DNA of 41,365 nt from Methanoculleus sp. MH98A (GCF_000691865.1 NZ_JMIO01000047.1:1-41365), one strand, 5' to 3'. Shown: positions 1 to 10,279, numbered from the stretch's first letter. The notes: generated by a model from the sequence alone, not told the origin. Program-made: numbers and translations.

Positions 1-2
1 GG

Positions 3-920
3 GAGGTCGTCGTCCCGAAGAATATCGATAGTATCGTGACGATCGGTTCCGTGCCGGTGCAGAACAGTTTCATGTTCATTATGGGGAAGGGGGATAAGAT
101 CGCTAATAACCTGCCCGACTCATTTATCAAACAAGGCAAGTGGAAGTACCAGTATGCGATCGAGCCCGGTCTAAAGAATAAGCCAACGATCCAACCAGCA
201 GGCGGGGAGATCAATATCGAGGAGCTCATGAAGATCAACCCCGACGTTGTGTTTACCATGGAGAGGGGGCAAGTAGAAACACTCGAGAAGAACGATATCC
301 CTGTCATTTACCTCTCCTGGACGGATGCCGAGGACGTGAAGGGCCTGATGAGAGTGCTCGGAGGGATCTTCGACGAGCAGGAGAGGGCTGAGAGATACGT
401 CAGGTACTTCGACGAGGCCACCGCCCGCCCGGGTAAGGTCGTCGCATCCCTGCCGGACGACCAGCGGCCGAAGGTGCTGTTCTGCAACTACAACAGCATG
501 TCGGCAGGCCTCAAGATAAGTGATTGGTGGATCGAGAAAGCCGGAGGCATAGCTGTCGCCAAGAACAAACGCGTTGCGGAGAGCATGACGTTCGATCTGG
601 AGCAGTTACTCGCATGGGACCCCGACGTGATCATCCTCTTCAATCCCGAACAGACTGCCCCTGTTCGAAATGATACAAGGCTCAGCGGGGTAAGCGCGAT
701 AAAGAACGGGAACGTGTATGCGGCGCCCATGGGAGCACACTACTGGTGCCAGCGTACGAGCGAGACGCCGCTGATGGTGCTCTGGACGGCGAAGACGATC
801 TACCCGGAGCAGTTCAAGGACCTCGATATGGAGGCTGAGGTCATAGCCTTCTACAAAGAGTTCTACAACTGCGACATAACGCGAGATCAGGCGGCAGAGA
901 TACTCAGCGGAACGGCATAA
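3..920 (+). CDS. ABC transporter substrate-binding protein (Fe/cobalamin type), 5' truncated by window edge
   Basis: The reading frame is already open at base 3, and the residues before the first possible GTG at 36 (VVVPKNIDSIVTIGSVPVQN) read as the normal N-terminal strand of this family. The gene therefore begins outside the window and 305 codons are visible. The fold is that of periplasmic binding proteins for iron-siderophore, haem or cobalamin (Peripla_BP_2 family): a first lobe, a linking helix near the middle, and a second lobe with the typical pattern 'DPDVIILFNP'. The end resembles complete relatives, so only the N-terminus (with a probable lipoprotein or export signal) is missing. 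The ligand cannot be told from the sequence. No permease or ATPase gene follows, so any partners lie to the left. Codon use is noticeably less GC-rich than in the genes downstream, which may mean transfer. Confidence 0.85.
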   Translation, partial: EVVVPKNIDSIVTIGSVPVQNSFMFIMGKGDKIANNLPDSFIKQGKWKYQYAIEPGLKNKPTIQPAGGEINIEELMKINPDVVFTMERGQVETLEKNDIPVIYLSWTDAEDVKGLMRVLGGIFDEQERAERYVRYFDEATARPGKVVASLPDDQRPKVLFCNYNSMSAGLKISDWWIEKAGGIAVAKNKRVAESMTFDLEQLLAWDPDVIILFNPEQTAPVRNDTRLSGVSAIKNGNVYAAPMGAHYWCQRTSETPLMVLWTAKTIYPEQFKDLDMEAEVIAFYKEFYNCDITRDQAAEILSGTA

Positions 921-1267
921 GCACCGCCGAATGTTCCGTGCCTCTAAATTCGCATAGAGGGAGTTGTTGCGGGTGAAAGAAAAACTACGGTCTGAAAAGC
1001 GCTCATAACGATATCACTCATAATACCGTGTTGCACAATCTCCAAGGATTTCCTCGCGGGTCTTCCTGCGGTGGCTTCGCTCGGGGTAAGGCCGTTCCCA
1101 ACGTTCTTTCTTGGGCATGAAGGCCCGGAATGGACGACCGTCGTCATCACGTTTGCGGTTGGGCAACCTGAATATGCGACACGGCAGGCAGATCCCGTTT
1201 TTCAGCTGCAATCGAGGGCCGGAAGTCGTGGTCGTTCTGCTCTCTTCTGGATCAGAGGAGGGCCCCC
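921..1267. other. Gene-poor interval of 347 bp
   Basis: No convincing gene is seen. On the minus strand a reading that ends at 1014 (…RRKTREEILGDCATRYYE) has a protein-like composition and could be the tail of a decayed gene, but it has no recognisable start or family. No TATA element or strong hairpin stands out. This is the least GC-rich stretch of the first 6 kb. Confidence 0.4.
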
Positions 1268-1957
1268 TCACCCCTCCGGGCCGTAGCAGCGCCGGAGGAT
1301 GACCGGGGTGCTCCTTGGCGCTCCGGCGGCTGTATCGGCAAAGAGCGCTGGAGGGGCGACGCGATCCCCCGGAACCGGCGCCGCCGTGATCGGGGAGAAT
1401 GTCTGTGCTTCGCGCCACTCCCAGACGGCATCCATCACGGCGTCCGCCGTCGCCATGGCGCTCGCGGTCCCGACGTCCACCACGACAGGGTTCGTGATAT
1501 TCCACCGTTCGACGACCGTATCGAGGAGCCTGCGCCGGACCGTCCAGACCATCGGCGGGTGCGGGTGCGCGGTCAACCGGTCGAGCTGCTCCGCCCAGAC
1601 CGCACCCTGGAGCTCGAACCTCCCGACTTCGTCGATGACCACAAGGTCGGTCTCCCGCGGGTCCGGCGGCGCGAGCGCCCGGCGGCCGAACGCGAGCCCA
1701 ACGGGGCGGAAGTAGAACCGGCCGTGAGCCTCGCACCGGGGATCGGGGTCGATCGAACAGAGTTCCTCGTGCTCCCCGGTGGCGAGGTCGACCAGGGTGA
1801 ACCCGGACCTCCGCCCGTCCCGCAGGTGTCCGGGGGCGATGACCCCACGGACCCGGACGTTCAGCCCGACGATGAGCCCGAGAACCAGGTGCAGGAACGT
1901 CGTCTTGCACTGGCCCTGCCCGCCGGTGATGATGAAGACCGGCGCCCGGTGGTTCAT
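1268..1957 (-). CDS. THEP1-like nucleoside-triphosphatase with altered Walker A
   Basis: The 229-residue protein begins (residues 7-20) with a P-loop strand followed by GGQGQCKTT and has a Walker B strand 'DLVVIDEVGRFEL' about 100 residues later. That arrangement matches the THEP1/NTPase_1 family of small P-loop NTPases that hydrolyse NTPs slowly and whose role is unsettled. The last Gly of the Walker A motif (GxxxxGKT) is Cys17 here. ATG at 1957 is chosen because GGAG lies about 8 nt upstream and the P-loop then sits at the expected distance from the N-terminus. A longer reading up to 2017 would add 20 residues without family character. The C-terminal ~50 residues are low-complexity and extend beyond the usual family length of 170-190. 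Confidence 0.75.
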   Translation of the reverse strand: MNHRAPVFIITGGQGQCKTTFLHLVLGLIVGLNVRVRGVIAPGHLRDGRRSGFTLVDLATGEHEELCSIDPDPRCEAHGRFYFRPVGLAFGRRALAPPDPRETDLVVIDEVGRFELQGAVWAEQLDRLTAHPHPPMVWTVRRRLLDTVVERWNITNPVVVDVGTASAMATADAVMDAVWEWREAQTFSPITAAPVPGDRVAPPALFADTAAGAPRSTPVILRRCYGPEG

Positions 1958-2033
1958 TCGGGGAGCCCTCCGCTGCCGAAGATCGGATAGGGAGTGTTCG
2001 CTCCGGAGTACATGCATATATTTCCGGGCTAAT

Positions 2034-2041
2034 CATATAAA
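2034..2041 (-). promoter_or_regulatory. TATA element for the NTPase gene
   Basis: Reads TTTATATG on the minus strand. Transcription would start about 26 nt on, near 2011, giving a leader of roughly 55 nt. A second A/T-rich box (AAATATAT, around 2015-2023) is an alternative. Confidence 0.45.
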
Positions 2042-2134
2042 TCATTTTTACTTGCTGGTTTTGTTTATGGAATTTGGTTGACAGGGTGGGCCGGGGCCGC
2101 GGCTGCAGGGCCTCCCGGCATGCCGCCCTCCATC

Positions 2135-2144
2135 AGTATAAGTA
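2135..2144 (+). promoter_or_regulatory. TATA element for the cyclophilin gene
   Basis: AGTATAAGTA in GC-rich surroundings. The predicted start of transcription near 2165 leaves a short leader that contains the GGAG at 2168-2171. Confidence 0.5.
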
Positions 2145-2180
2145 GAAATGCGGGACAATACCATAACGGAGTTAATGATT

Positions 2181-2666
2181 ATGGCAGAGACAAAAGTCGT
2201 GCTCCACACGACCATGGGGGACATCACGATCCGCCTCTACGACGACATGCCGGTGACCGCGGGGAACTTTGAGAAACTTGCAAAGTCCGGGTTCTACGAC
2301 GGCACGATCCTGCACCGGGTGATCGCCAACTTCATGATCCAGGGCGGCGATCCCACCGGCACCGGGACGGGCGGACCGGGCTACACCATCACCGACGAGT
2401 TCGTGAAGGGCCACTCGAACAAGCGGGGAACGATCGCTATGGCGAACACCGGACGCCCGAACACCGGCGGCAGCCAGTTCTTCATCAACCTGGTGGACAA
2501 CACCTACCTCGACTGGGACAACCCGCAGACGCCGAGCGCTCATCCGGTATTCGGGGAGGTGGTGGAAGGGATGGACGTCGTCGATAAGATCGGGAAGGTG
2601 AAGACGAACTCCGCCGATAAGCCGAAGGTCCCTGTCCGGATCGAGAAGGCGGAAGTCCTGAAGTGA
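2181..2666 (+). CDS. Cyclophilin-type peptidyl-prolyl cis-trans isomerase
   Basis: A 161-residue single-domain cyclophilin that catalyses cis-trans isomerisation of X-Pro bonds and assists folding in the cytoplasm (no signal peptide). The core family signature is visible: 'FHRVI'-like 'LHRVIANFMIQGGDP', the glycine-rich 'GTGTGG' loop, and 'GSQFFINL'. The start is ATG 2181 because GGAG at 2168-2171 is 9 nt upstream; ATG 2175 and 2148 fit less well. Its TGA stop shares a base with the ATG of the RNase III-like gene, so the two are probably translated from one mRNA. Length is normal for prokaryotic minimal cyclophilins. Confidence 0.93.
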   Translation: MAETKVVLHTTMGDITIRLYDDMPVTAGNFEKLAKSGFYDGTILHRVIANFMIQGGDPTGTGTGGPGYTITDEFVKGHSNKRGTIAMANTGRPNTGGSQFFINLVDNTYLDWDNPQTPSAHPVFGEVVEGMDVVDKIGKVKTNSADKPKVPVRIEKAEVLK

Positions 2667-3136
2667 TGAACCAGAGCGGCGCCGGCCGCCGCGATCCGGC
2701 GGAGATCGAGGAGCGGATCGGCTATACCTTCAATGACCGCACACTTCTCGAGCGGGCGCTCACCCGCCTCGCCTACGCCCTGGAGGGGGGCCTTCCTGCG
2801 GACGCCCACATGGACGCCCTCGCCACCCTCGGCGATGCGGTCATCAACGTTGCCGTCGTGGAGGCGGTGGTCGCGGGCGGGGCGCACGACAAGGGCGCGA
2901 TCAGCAACCGCAAAATGAACCTTGTGAACATGACCCGGCTCCGCGCTCTTGCAGAAGACCTCGTTCTCGCCGACTATGTCCGGTGGGGGAAGGGCGAGGC
3001 CGCCCAGAAGGTCTGGATCTCCGGCCGGGTCCTCGCCGAGTGCCTGGAAGCGCTCGTCGGCGCCGTCTACCTGGACGGCGGGATGGACGCGGCCGCGGGC
3101 GTGCTCCGGCGGCTCGGGCTTACGGAGAAGGCGTAA
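2666..3136 (+). CDS. Minimal RNase III-like protein (catalytic domain only)
   Basis: 156 residues with the layout of an RNase III catalytic domain: N-terminal 'IGYTFNDRTLLERALT', a signature helix 'DALATLGDAVI' (residues 50-60), and the C-terminal helix 'LAECLEALVGAVYLDGG' (123-139). Compared with E. coli RNase III, E38 is D50, E41 is A53, D45 is D57 (kept), D114 is E125 and E117 is E128 (kept). There is no double-stranded-RNA-binding domain, so it resembles bacterial Mini-III in layout. Activity is plausible but the changed E41 position is notable. Starts at the ATG overlapping the cyclophilin stop (TGATG). Its last 17 bases overlap the 3' end of the convergent transporter gene. Confidence 0.75.
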   Translation: MNQSGAGRRDPAEIEERIGYTFNDRTLLERALTRLAYALEGGLPADAHMDALATLGDAVINVAVVEAVVAGGAHDKGAISNRKMNLVNMTRLRALAEDLVLADYVRWGKGEAAQKVWISGRVLAECLEALVGAVYLDGGMDAAAGVLRRLGLTEKA

Positions 3137-4418
3137 CCCCTTCTTCTCTCTCCTCCCCCGGTGCCGGAACGCCGGCCGGCGGCCGCATCAGGAGCCAGGC
3201 GACGGCGAACCCCACGGCGGCGAGGGCCGCGACCCACGGGAAGACCCCGAGGTAGGTCCCGGTCGCCGTCCGGATGAATCCCGCGAGTTGCGGCCCGGCG
3301 ATGGCGCCTGCGCCGTAGGCGAGGAAGACGACCCCGTAGCAGCGCGGGTAGTCGCACGTCCCGAAGTAGGACGCCGTCGCCGTCGGCGCGATGGCGAGCC
3401 AGCCCCCGAGGCATCCCCAGAGGACGGCGAACGCGACGATATAGGCGGGAACCCCCGGTGCGAGCCACATCAGGACGGATGCCGCCGCGATCAGCGCAAA
3501 CGTCAGCATCGCCGTCTTCTGCGCCGACATCCGGTCGGCAAGCCCGCCGAACGCGGGCCGGCCCAGCCCGTTGAAGACGGCGAAGAACCCGACGAGGAGT
3601 GTCGCCAGCCCCGCATCAACCCCGGCGAGTTCGGTTCCGACCGGTTTCGCGATCGAGATCGCCATGAGCCCCGCGAGGCAGCCGACGAAGTAGCAGGCGA
3701 AGAGGCCGTAGAACGTCCCTGTCCGGAGCATCCCTCTCCGGTCGCACTCGCAGACCGGCGCCGTTCCGACCCCGGGCGCGGGAGGCGCCCATCCCGCCGG
3801 CCGCCAGCCCTCCGGCGGGAACCGGAGCGGCAGGGCTGAGAGGACCAGCACGGCGATCAGCGCGGCCCCGAAGACCTGAAACGTCGCCATCACCCCGTAG
3901 GCGGCGATCAGGGCTCCCGCGGCGTTCGCGGTGACGAAGGCCGAGAACCCGAACCCGAGCAGGGCGAGCCCGACGGCAAGCCCCCGCCGGTCCGGGAACC
4001 ACCGGGCGGCCACGGCGACCGGCGCCCCGTAGGCGATCCCGACCCCGAGACCGCCGATCACGCCGTAGACGACGTAGAGGGCCTCGACCGACGTCGCCGT
4101 CGAGGCGAGGAGCCACCCGAGGCCGGTGAGGAGCCCGCCGACGACCGTCACCCTCCGCGGGCCGTAGCGCTCGATGTACTTCCCGGCGAGCGGCATCGCT
4201 ATCGCGAAGAAGGCGAGGAAGACCGAGAACGGGAGGAGGACCTCCGCCGCCGTCACCTCCCGGCCGAGCGCCGCGGTGAAGTGCGCCGCAAGCGGCGCGA
4301 CGAAGACGCTCCAGGAGTAGATGCTCCCGAGGCAGAGGTTGACGACGAGGCCGAGGGCGACGAGCCCCCATCGCCCCTTCTCCGCGGGCAGGCCGAAGAT
4401 CGTTGGTGTGTCCGGCAT
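3120..4418 (-). CDS. MFS transporter of the oxalate/formate antiporter (OFA) family
   Basis: 432 residues with about 12 hydrophobic spans in two halves separated by a polar loop near residues 205-230. The N-terminal 'LGSIYSWSVF' and the 'GRPAFGGLADR' loop are typical of the OFA branch of the major facilitator superfamily, which moves small carboxylates. ATG 4418 is chosen because a longer open frame upstream runs antisense to acs. It starts only 5 bp after the acs stop, so both share a transcript. From that pairing I infer uptake of acetate or another monocarboxylate that feeds the synthetase; the substrate is not readable from sequence. The 3' end overlaps the RNase III-like gene by 17 nt. 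Confidence 0.85.
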   Translation of the reverse strand: MPDTPTIFGLPAEKGRWGLVALGLVVNLCLGSIYSWSVFVAPLAAHFTAALGREVTAAEVLLPFSVFLAFFAIAMPLAGKYIERYGPRRVTVVGGLLTGLGWLLASTATSVEALYVVYGVIGGLGVGIAYGAPVAVAARWFPDRRGLAVGLALLGFGFSAFVTANAAGALIAAYGVMATFQVFGAALIAVLVLSALPLRFPPEGWRPAGWAPPAPGVGTAPVCECDRRGMLRTGTFYGLFACYFVGCLAGLMAISIAKPVGTELAGVDAGLATLLVGFFAVFNGLGRPAFGGLADRMSAQKTAMLTFALIAAASVLMWLAPGVPAYIVAFAVLWGCLGGWLAIAPTATASYFGTCDYPRCYGVVFLAYGAGAIAGPQLAGFIRTATGTYLGVFPWVAALAAVGFAVAWLLMRPPAGVPAPGEEREEGVTPSP

Positions 4419-4423
4419 GGGAT

Positions 4424-6334
4424 CTACTCCTCGAGCGTTGAGATGTCGCCCGGGTCCATGCCGAGCTCGCGGGCTTTCAAGACCCGGCGCATGATCTTGC
4501 CGCTCCGGGTCTTGGGGAGCCGGTCCATGAACTCGAACTCGGCGGGGACCGCGACCGGCCCGAGGCTCTTTCTGACGTGCCGGGCGAGGTCGTCGGTGAG
4601 GCCGTCGCCGGAGTTCACCCCCACGCGGAGGGTGACGAACGCCTTGATGACGTTCCCTTTCAGGGAATCGGGTTTCCCGATGACCGCCGCCTCCGCCACC
4701 GCGTCGTGGGAGACGAGGGCGCTCTCGACCTCGGCCGTCCCGATGTTGTGCCCGGCGACGACGATCAGGTCGTCGGCCCGGCCGAGGACCATGATGTAGC
4801 CGTCCTCGTCCTTCACCGCGAGGTCGCCCGCGGTGTAGCACCCCGGGATGGTGTTCCAGTAGGTGCAGTAGCGCTCGTCGTTGCCGTGAACCGTCCGGAG
4901 CATCGCCGGCCAGGGTTCCCTGATGACCAGGAACCCGCCGGTGCCGGGCGGAACGGGTTTCCCCGTCCTGTCGACCACGTCCACGACGGCGCCCGGGATG
5001 GGCTTTCCGGCAAACCCCGGTTTCATCGCCTCGCCGATCATCGTGGTCACCATGTGCATCCCGGTCTCGGTCTGCCACCATGTATCCACGATCGGGCACC
5101 GCCCGCCGCCGATCGCGCGGTAGTACCACTCGAACGCCTCGGGGTTGAGCGGTTCGCCGACCGAGCCGAGGATGCGGAGCGACGAGAGGTTGTAACGGTT
5201 CGGCCACTCTTCGCCCACCCGCATGAACATCCGGATGGCGGTCGGGGCGGTGTAGAAGATCGTCACCCCCAGATCCTGGACCAGCCGCCAGTAGGCGCCG
5301 GGGTCGGGGTAGTCCGGCGTCCCTTCGGCGAGGACGACGGTCGTGCCGACCTCGAGCGGGCCGTAGACGATGTAACTGTGGCCGGTGATCCAGCCGGTGT
5401 CGGCGGTGCACCAGTAGACGTCGTTCTCCTTGACGTCGAAGACGTGGCGGGTGGTGTAGTAGGTTCCGACCGCATACCCGCCGCAGGTGTGCACGATGCC
5501 TTTCGGGGCGCCGGTCGAACCGCTGGTATACAGGATGAAGAGCGGGTCTTCCGAATCCATCGCCTCCGCCGGACAGTCGGGTGCGGCGCGGGCCACCAGA
5601 TCGGCGTAATCGACCTCCCGGTCGGGGTCGAGTTCGACGGGGGGGGTCTCGCGCCGGAGGACGACGACCTTCTCGACGCCCGGGGTTTGGGCGAGCGCCT
5701 CGCTCGCGAGTCTGCGGAGCGGGACGGTCTTTCCCCGGCGGTAGCCGGCGTCCGCGGTGACGAGAACCTTCGCCTCGGCGTCGTTGATCCGCATCGCGAG
5801 CGCATCGGGCCCGAACCCGCCGAAGACCACCGAGTGGACGGCCCCGATCCGGGCGCAGGCGAGCATCGCGACGACCTGCTCGGGGACGAGCGGCATGTAG
5901 ATGCAGACGCGGTCGCCCTTACCGACCCCGAGGGACCGGAGGCCGTTTGCAAGCCGCATCACCTCGCGGTGCAGGGCCTCGTAGGTGAGGATCCGCTTCT
6001 CTCCGCTCTCCCCGTGCCAGACGATCGCCGGCTTATCCTTCCGGCCCCCGGCGACGTGGCGGTCCAGGCAGCTCGTGGTGATGTTCAGTTTCCCGTTGAC
6101 GAACCACTTCGCGTAGGGGTAGTTCCACTCCCTGACCCGGTCCCAGGGCTCGAACCAGTCGAGCTCGCGGGCGACCCGGTCCCAGAACCCTTCCGGGTCG
6201 CGCAGGAACTCGCTGTAGGCCTGCGTGTAGTCCGGCGTCCAGGCGGTCGCCTTGCACCGGGGGTCGGGGTAGTAGCACTTCTCTTCCAGTTTCACGGCGA
6301 ACGACTCAGCCATGCTTCTCATTTCCGTTTTCAT
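4424..6334 (-). CDS. acs: AMP-forming acetyl-CoA synthetase
   Basis: 636 residues, normal for Acs. It converts acetate, ATP and CoA to acetyl-CoA, AMP and PPi, which in hydrogenotrophic methanogens feeds biosynthesis rather than energy metabolism. Seen directly: N-terminal 'WNYPYAKWFVNGKLN', the ATP-binding loop 'YTSGSTGAPKG', the core 'DTWWQTETG', and the C-terminal 'SGKIMRR' with the catalytic, acetylatable Lys613. One oddity lies in the A8 hinge: where most Acs have GHR this protein has GHN (Asn530). ATG 6334 starts the family-like N-terminus; ATG 6313 is a shorter option and neither has a strong ribosome-binding site. The OFA transporter follows 5 bp later, and the long leader begins at an A/T-rich promoter near 6480. 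Confidence 0.95.
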   Translation of the reverse strand: MKTEMRSMAESFAVKLEEKCYYPDPRCKATAWTPDYTQAYSEFLRDPEGFWDRVARELDWFEPWDRVREWNYPYAKWFVNGKLNITTSCLDRHVAGGRKDKPAIVWHGESGEKRILTYEALHREVMRLANGLRSLGVGKGDRVCIYMPLVPEQVVAMLACARIGAVHSVVFGGFGPDALAMRINDAEAKVLVTADAGYRRGKTVPLRRLASEALAQTPGVEKVVVLRRETPPVELDPDREVDYADLVARAAPDCPAEAMDSEDPLFILYTSGSTGAPKGIVHTCGGYAVGTYYTTRHVFDVKENDVYWCTADTGWITGHSYIVYGPLEVGTTVVLAEGTPDYPDPGAYWRLVQDLGVTIFYTAPTAIRMFMRVGEEWPNRYNLSSLRILGSVGEPLNPEAFEWYYRAIGGGRCPIVDTWWQTETGMHMVTTMIGEAMKPGFAGKPIPGAVVDVVDRTGKPVPPGTGGFLVIREPWPAMLRTVHGNDERYCTYWNTIPGCYTAGDLAVKDEDGYIMVLGRADDLIVVAGHNIGTAEVESALVSHDAVAEAAVIGKPDSLKGNVIKAFVTLRVGVNSGDGLTDDLARHVRKSLGPVAVPAEFEFMDRLPKTRSGKIMRRVLKARELGMDPGDISTLEE

Positions 6335-6473
6335 TCATCTTCCGGACCTCTCCGGCCCGTTATCGTGCTACCATGCATACCGGTCGCCGGCAGGCGGTGC
6401 CGGTCCCCGCGGGGGCGTGACCGTCGCAGACCTCTTCTCTGTACGGCCGCCCCAAATTTTACACGATTAATAA

Positions 6474-6483
6474 TGTATAATTT
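6474..6483 (-). promoter_or_regulatory. Probable TATA element for acs
   Basis: AATTATACAT-like box on the minus strand inside the only A/T-rich block (6454-6490) of the spacer. The leader would be about 115 nt, longer than for most genes here and long enough to hold a regulatory site. Confidence 0.4.
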
Positions 6484-6663
6484 GTGATAAACTTTGCGGT
6501 CGCCGGAACAAGTGGTGCACTCTTCACTCGGGTGCCTGGTGGTGCAAATGCCGCTGAAAGTCTTTTTTTCGTTCACGGGATGCTTTACGGCGAGAACAAG
6601 GATGCCGATGAAGACCGGACGAGGAGTACCTGGACAGGACGCCCTCCCCGGGAGGCGTCAGGT

Positions 6664-6669
6664 AAAAAA
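6664..6669 (-). terminator. T-tract terminator after the pyrophosphatase gene
   Basis: Six T residues on the minus strand, 8 nt beyond the stop codon at 6678. Archaeal RNA polymerase commonly stops at such tracts without a hairpin. Confidence 0.5.
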
Positions 6670-6677
6670 GGGTGAGA

Positions 6678-8702
<2,025 letters not shown>

Positions 8703-8750
8703 CTCTCTGCATTCCTCCGGTTGTAGTACCATATACAGAGGAATTCAACA

Positions 8751-8760
8751 TTTTTAAATA
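8751..8760 (-). promoter_or_regulatory. TATA element for hppA
   Basis: TATTTAAAAA on the minus strand. Transcription from about 8730 leaves a leader of roughly 28 nt containing GGAGG, which decides the start codon at 8702. Confidence 0.65.
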
Positions 8761-8792
8761 TGTGGAAAAGATCCGGGGTATCCGGCGGTTAT

Positions 8793-10205
8793 TCAGCTGA
8801 AATCGATCACTTCGGGCTGGAGCGTCTGGAGATCGACGACGAACGCACGTGCAGGTGTGGGGTGGATGTTCATCTGTTTCTGAAACGCTGTCTGAGCCTG
8901 CCAGGTTCCGGCATTCACCCCGAGCACGCCCCGGTAGCGGGTGATGCCGCAGATGTGGACGTGCCCCGTGAGGAGGATCTCGGGGAGCGGGTCGATGACG
9001 AGCCGGTCGGTCTTCATCGCGGCGATAGGTGTGCGCATCCCGTAGGGGGCGGCGAGCAGCCGGCGTTTGAGCATCTCATCCATGATCTCGCCGGGCCGCT
9101 CGTAACTCGCGCCCGGGATGAGCCCGATCATGTCGTCGATCGACCGGCCGTGGTACATCAGGACCCGGACGCCCTGGAGGTTTAAGAGGCAGGGGTTCTC
9201 GACGAGGGTGCAGTTTTCCGGGAACTTCGCGGTGAACTCCGGCGGGATCGCCGGCTGCGGCTCGGCCATCCTGACGACGTCGTGGTTCCCCGGTGCGGCG
9301 ACGATCCGGATCCGGGAGGGCAGATCGCGGAGCATCTCCGCAAAGACGTCGTACTGCTCGTAGATGTTCTTGATCGTCAGTTCGTTCTCCTGGCCGGGGT
9401 AGATCCCGATCCCGTCGACGAGGTCGCCCGCGATCAGGAGGTAGCTGGCATCCGAGTCCTGGAGCCAGTCGGCGAACCGGTTCCATCCGTCTTCGAGGAA
9501 GGTGTCGCTTCCCACATGCACGTCGGAGATCAGGACCGCTTTGCCCTCCCGGTCGCTCTTGAACGGGGCGTTGTTGATGGGGACGTCCGGGCGGAAGAGG
9601 TGTTCGGCGAAGAAGAGGCCGCCGTCGCTTGAGAGTTTTCCATTGACCGCGAGCACCTCGTCGGGGAGGATCCGCTCCGCCTCCGCGAACGAGTCTTCCT
9701 TCCCTTTGTTGAAGAGCACCCGGATCGCCCCGGTGGGATCCTCCACCTCGACGAGCCGGTGCCCCTTTGCGGTCGTCCGGACGTCGGCCACCATCCCGAT
9801 GATGCTGCACTCTTCGTCGCGGTAGCGGTGGGGCGACTTCACCAGCGCCTCGATCGGCATCGTGGTCATCCGGCTCCGGATCATCGAAGAGAGGCAGTTG
9901 TAGCGGTTCCGGAAGTAGTGGACGGCGTCCTCGTGACCGCTGACGCTCCCCGTGGTCCCGGCGCTCCCCATGATCACCTCGAGTTCCGGGTCGACCAGGA
10001 ACCGCGTCCCGTCCCGGACTTTCTTGAGGCCCGGGATATGTTCGGGTAAGATGACCGGGATGCCGGCGGGGACCCCCGCCGCGGTCCGGTCGATGAGCGT
10101 CGGGTCGTTCTGCTCGCGGATGTAACTCACCACGTCGGGATGGACCTGACGTTTCAGCTCAAGGAACCGGCGTACGATCTCGGCGTTGGCGAGCATGGAC
10201 TCCAA
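8793..10205 (-). CDS. polB: DNA polymerase D small subunit (DP1), 3'-5' exonuclease
   Basis: 470 residues. DP1 pairs with the large subunit DP2 to form the euryarchaeal replicative polymerase and supplies the proofreading nuclease. The OB-fold region lies around residues 131-215. The Mre11-like phosphoesterase domain follows with every metal-binding motif in place: 'SDVHVG' (227-232), 'GDLVDG' (260-265), 'GNHD' (307-310), 'YHGRS' (351-355) and 'GHVH' (414-417). The start is taken as TTG 10205 because a GGGGGGAG tract ends about 6 nt upstream; ATG 10196 would lie too far from that site. This short-N-terminus form is usual in Methanomicrobia. The gene for DP2 is not in the window. The signal peptidase gene is divergent, 107 bp away. 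Confidence 0.93.
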   Translation of the reverse strand: MESMLANAEIVRRFLELKRQVHPDVVSYIREQNDPTLIDRTAAGVPAGIPVILPEHIPGLKKVRDGTRFLVDPELEVIMGSAGTTGSVSGHEDAVHYFRNRYNCLSSMIRSRMTTMPIEALVKSPHRYRDEECSIIGMVADVRTTAKGHRLVEVEDPTGAIRVLFNKGKEDSFAEAERILPDEVLAVNGKLSSDGGLFFAEHLFRPDVPINNAPFKSDREGKAVLISDVHVGSDTFLEDGWNRFADWLQDSDASYLLIAGDLVDGIGIYPGQENELTIKNIYEQYDVFAEMLRDLPSRIRIVAAPGNHDVVRMAEPQPAIPPEFTAKFPENCTLVENPCLLNLQGVRVLMYHGRSIDDMIGLIPGASYERPGEIMDEMLKRRLLAAPYGMRTPIAAMKTDRLVIDPLPEILLTGHVHICGITRYRGVLGVNAGTWQAQTAFQKQMNIHPTPARAFVVDLQTLQPEVIDFS

Positions 10206-10279
10206 GATATTCTCCCCCCGGCAATATGGGTTTATCTTTTTCGTGTTTCACATCACGTCCGGGTGTCGCGGAGAACCTA

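Larger units (their letters stand above)
6335..6677. other. 343-bp spacer between acs and the pyrophosphatase gene
   Basis: Holds the promoter region of acs and the terminator of the pyrophosphatase gene, both acting on the minus strand. A plus-strand reading at 6484-6675 has no family, no ribosome-binding site and no coding-like third-position GC bias, so I do not call a gene. Confidence 0.5.

Noticed and set aside
36-38. GTG as the start of the first gene
   Set aside because: The frame is open to base 3 and the upstream residues match the family, so the gene is cut by the window edge.
3120-5411. 763-codon minus-strand open frame
   Set aside because: Only the last 432 codons (from 4418) are the transporter; the earlier part is out of frame within acs.
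4577-6487. 636-codon plus-strand open frame
   Set aside because: It is the antisense shadow of acs: GC-rich third positions remove stops on the opposite strand. Composition is Asp/Val/Arg-rich without any family.
6484-6675. 63-residue plus-strand reading after acs
   Set aside because: No family, promoter or ribosome-binding site; spans the pyrophosphatase terminator.
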